From the NCBI GenBank assembly GCA_002337925.1, contig DDHB01000059.1, positions 24,769 through 32,550 on the forward strand: a DNA stretch of 7,782 nucleotides, in the 5' to 3' direction. Each line of letters begins with the position of its first letter. The first letter of the stretch is position 1. This DNA is from Sporomusaceae bacterium UBA1887 (lineage in GTDB: Bacteria > Bacillota > Negativicutes > Sporomusales > DSM-15969). The position numbers and the translations under genes are program-made. Below are positions 7,114-7,782 of this stretch, piece after piece. The notes beneath the pieces were generated by a model. The model was not told where the DNA came from. It ran no database searches and worked only from the letters and a program-made list of their open reading frames with translations.

Positions 7114-7135
7114 CTACAGCAGCATATAATTCCTT
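7114..7135 (-). other. Three-codon upstream reading frame before the synthase
   Basis: AAGGA (7135-7131) sits five bases before an ATG (7125-7123) that is followed by two CTG codons and a TAG stop (7116-7114). This is the best ribosome site in the 55-bp gap between the first deacetylase and the synthase. The mini-frame is in the same phase as the synthase and ends 12 bases before the ATG at 7101. It could act as a reinitiation leader that moderates synthase translation, or be an older start cut off by a nonsense change. Chance is also possible at this size. Confidence 0.3.
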
Positions 7136-7156
7136 GCGACAGATACTAGTTACCCA

Positions 7157-7782
7157 TTATTGAAGATGTTGACTCATCTGAGTATAGCCTGCTTTTAAAT
7201 AATCGGATAATCTGCCTACCTTGAACTTGGAAGGATCAGAGTCAGCCTTGGCTTCATTGGCTGTCAGCAGAATATCCAATGCGATTGGGGTGTAAGGGAC
7301 ACCGTCTCCCATATGCAAAACCAAAACAGATCCTTTTTTCACTTCGCCATTCTTCGTATAAATGCTGTCTTTGATCGTATTGACAAGCTGAGAAACATTT
7401 TCAGCCTTGTAGTCATAGGTGCTTTCGCCAGAAATAGTATATTCATATCCCGTTGCCAACAAAGCCTCAAAACCCATTCTGCTAACCGCCAGTGTCGGCG
7501 GACGGAAGAAGCGTGTCAATGCAGGTTTTCCATTAACAGTCACATTACCTACAATTTGTTCCAGCTTTTGATAGGAGGACGCTAATTCAGCGGTATACTC
7601 ATCTTTAGTCTGCGTTGGAACTTGCTTGCCGGTTTTCGGATCACGCACTACCATCGGCTTATGCATATCGGAGTGACTACCGATTTCATGCCCCTCCACC
7701 GCAATAGCACGAAGCAAATTAGGATTATACATTACGTTATGGGTGAGGACAAAAAATACCCCTGGAACATTATGTTTACGCG
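7157..7782 (-). CDS. Polysaccharide deacetylase (NodB domain), 3' part only
   Basis: The reading frame runs open to the window edge, so the N-terminus, including the first catalytic aspartate motif and any signal peptide, is missing. The ATG at 7732 is internal: the codons before it encode HNVPGVFFVLTHNV, the usual second NodB strand. Of the 207 visible residues, GHEIGSHSDMH carries both metal-binding histidines (residues 36 and 40 of the visible part). FFRPP holds the conserved arginine-proline motif, and VLVLHMGDG is the final motif with its catalytic histidine. All visible active-site residues are intact, in contrast to the second deacetylase-like gene downstream. The family removes N-acetyl groups from GlcNAc polymers, usually outside the membrane with a divalent metal. 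It lies 55 bp upstream of the synthase, on the same strand, and probably in the same operon. Peptidoglycan is an alternative substrate. Confidence 0.9.
   Translation of the reverse strand, partial: RKHNVPGVFFVLTHNVMYNPNLLRAIAVEGHEIGSHSDMHKPMVVRDPKTGKQVPTQTKDEYTAELASSYQKLEQIVGNVTVNGKPALTRFFRPPTLAVSRMGFEALLATGYEYTISGESTYDYKAENVSQLVNTIKDSIYTKNGEVKKGSVLVLHMGDGVPYTPIALDILLTANEAKADSDPSKFKVGRLSDYLKAGYTQMSQHLQ

Overview
The window looks like a piece of a low-to-mid GC Firmicutes chromosome, most likely an anaerobe of the Negativicutes or Clostridia. The basis is the pairing of a fused [2Fe-2S]/molybdopterin hydroxylase of the selenium-dependent xanthine dehydrogenase type with a MocA-ModE-like fusion, strong AGGAGG ribosome sites, and a lipoprotein GH18 enzyme of the spore-germination (YaaH) style. 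The genus assignment is inference. All six genes lie on the minus strand, so transcription runs from high to low coordinates. Two genes are cut by the window ends.

Region A (7782 down to about 2110) is an exopolysaccharide-type locus. In transcription order it holds a NodB-type polysaccharide deacetylase (5' end outside the window), a membrane glycosyltransferase with an N-terminal PilZ domain and hyaluronan synthase/NodC-like motifs, a membrane-anchored second deacetylase-like protein that has lost its metal-binding histidines, a 162-bp imperfect palindrome, and a GH18 lipoprotein. A strong intrinsic terminator closes the unit. The deacetylase, synthase and GH18 families all act on N-acetylglucosamine polymers in known systems. 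The simplest reading is synthesis of a GlcNAc-containing polymer at the membrane under possible cyclic-di-GMP control, partial deacetylation outside the cell, and trimming by a surface-anchored glycosidase. It would be a Gram-positive-style counterpart of pga or nodBC logic. Polymer identity and the secondary-messenger link are inferred.

Region B (2105 down to 1) is a molybdenum hydroxylase module. A weak extended -10 promoter precedes a MocA-like nucleotidyltransferase fused to a C-terminal ModE-type winged helix. After a 115-bp gap with a good sigma-A promoter and a perfect inverted repeat at the predicted transcription start comes the 5' part of the xanthine dehydrogenase gene. The MocA-like domain lacks two residues normally needed for catalysis, so the fusion may work mainly as a regulator of the hydroxylase gene it precedes.

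No tRNA, rRNA, CRISPR array, insertion sequence or phage gene was seen. No gene-free stretch exceeds 300 bases; the longest is the 177 bp between the deacetylase-like gene and the GH18 gene, occupied almost entirely by the palindrome.
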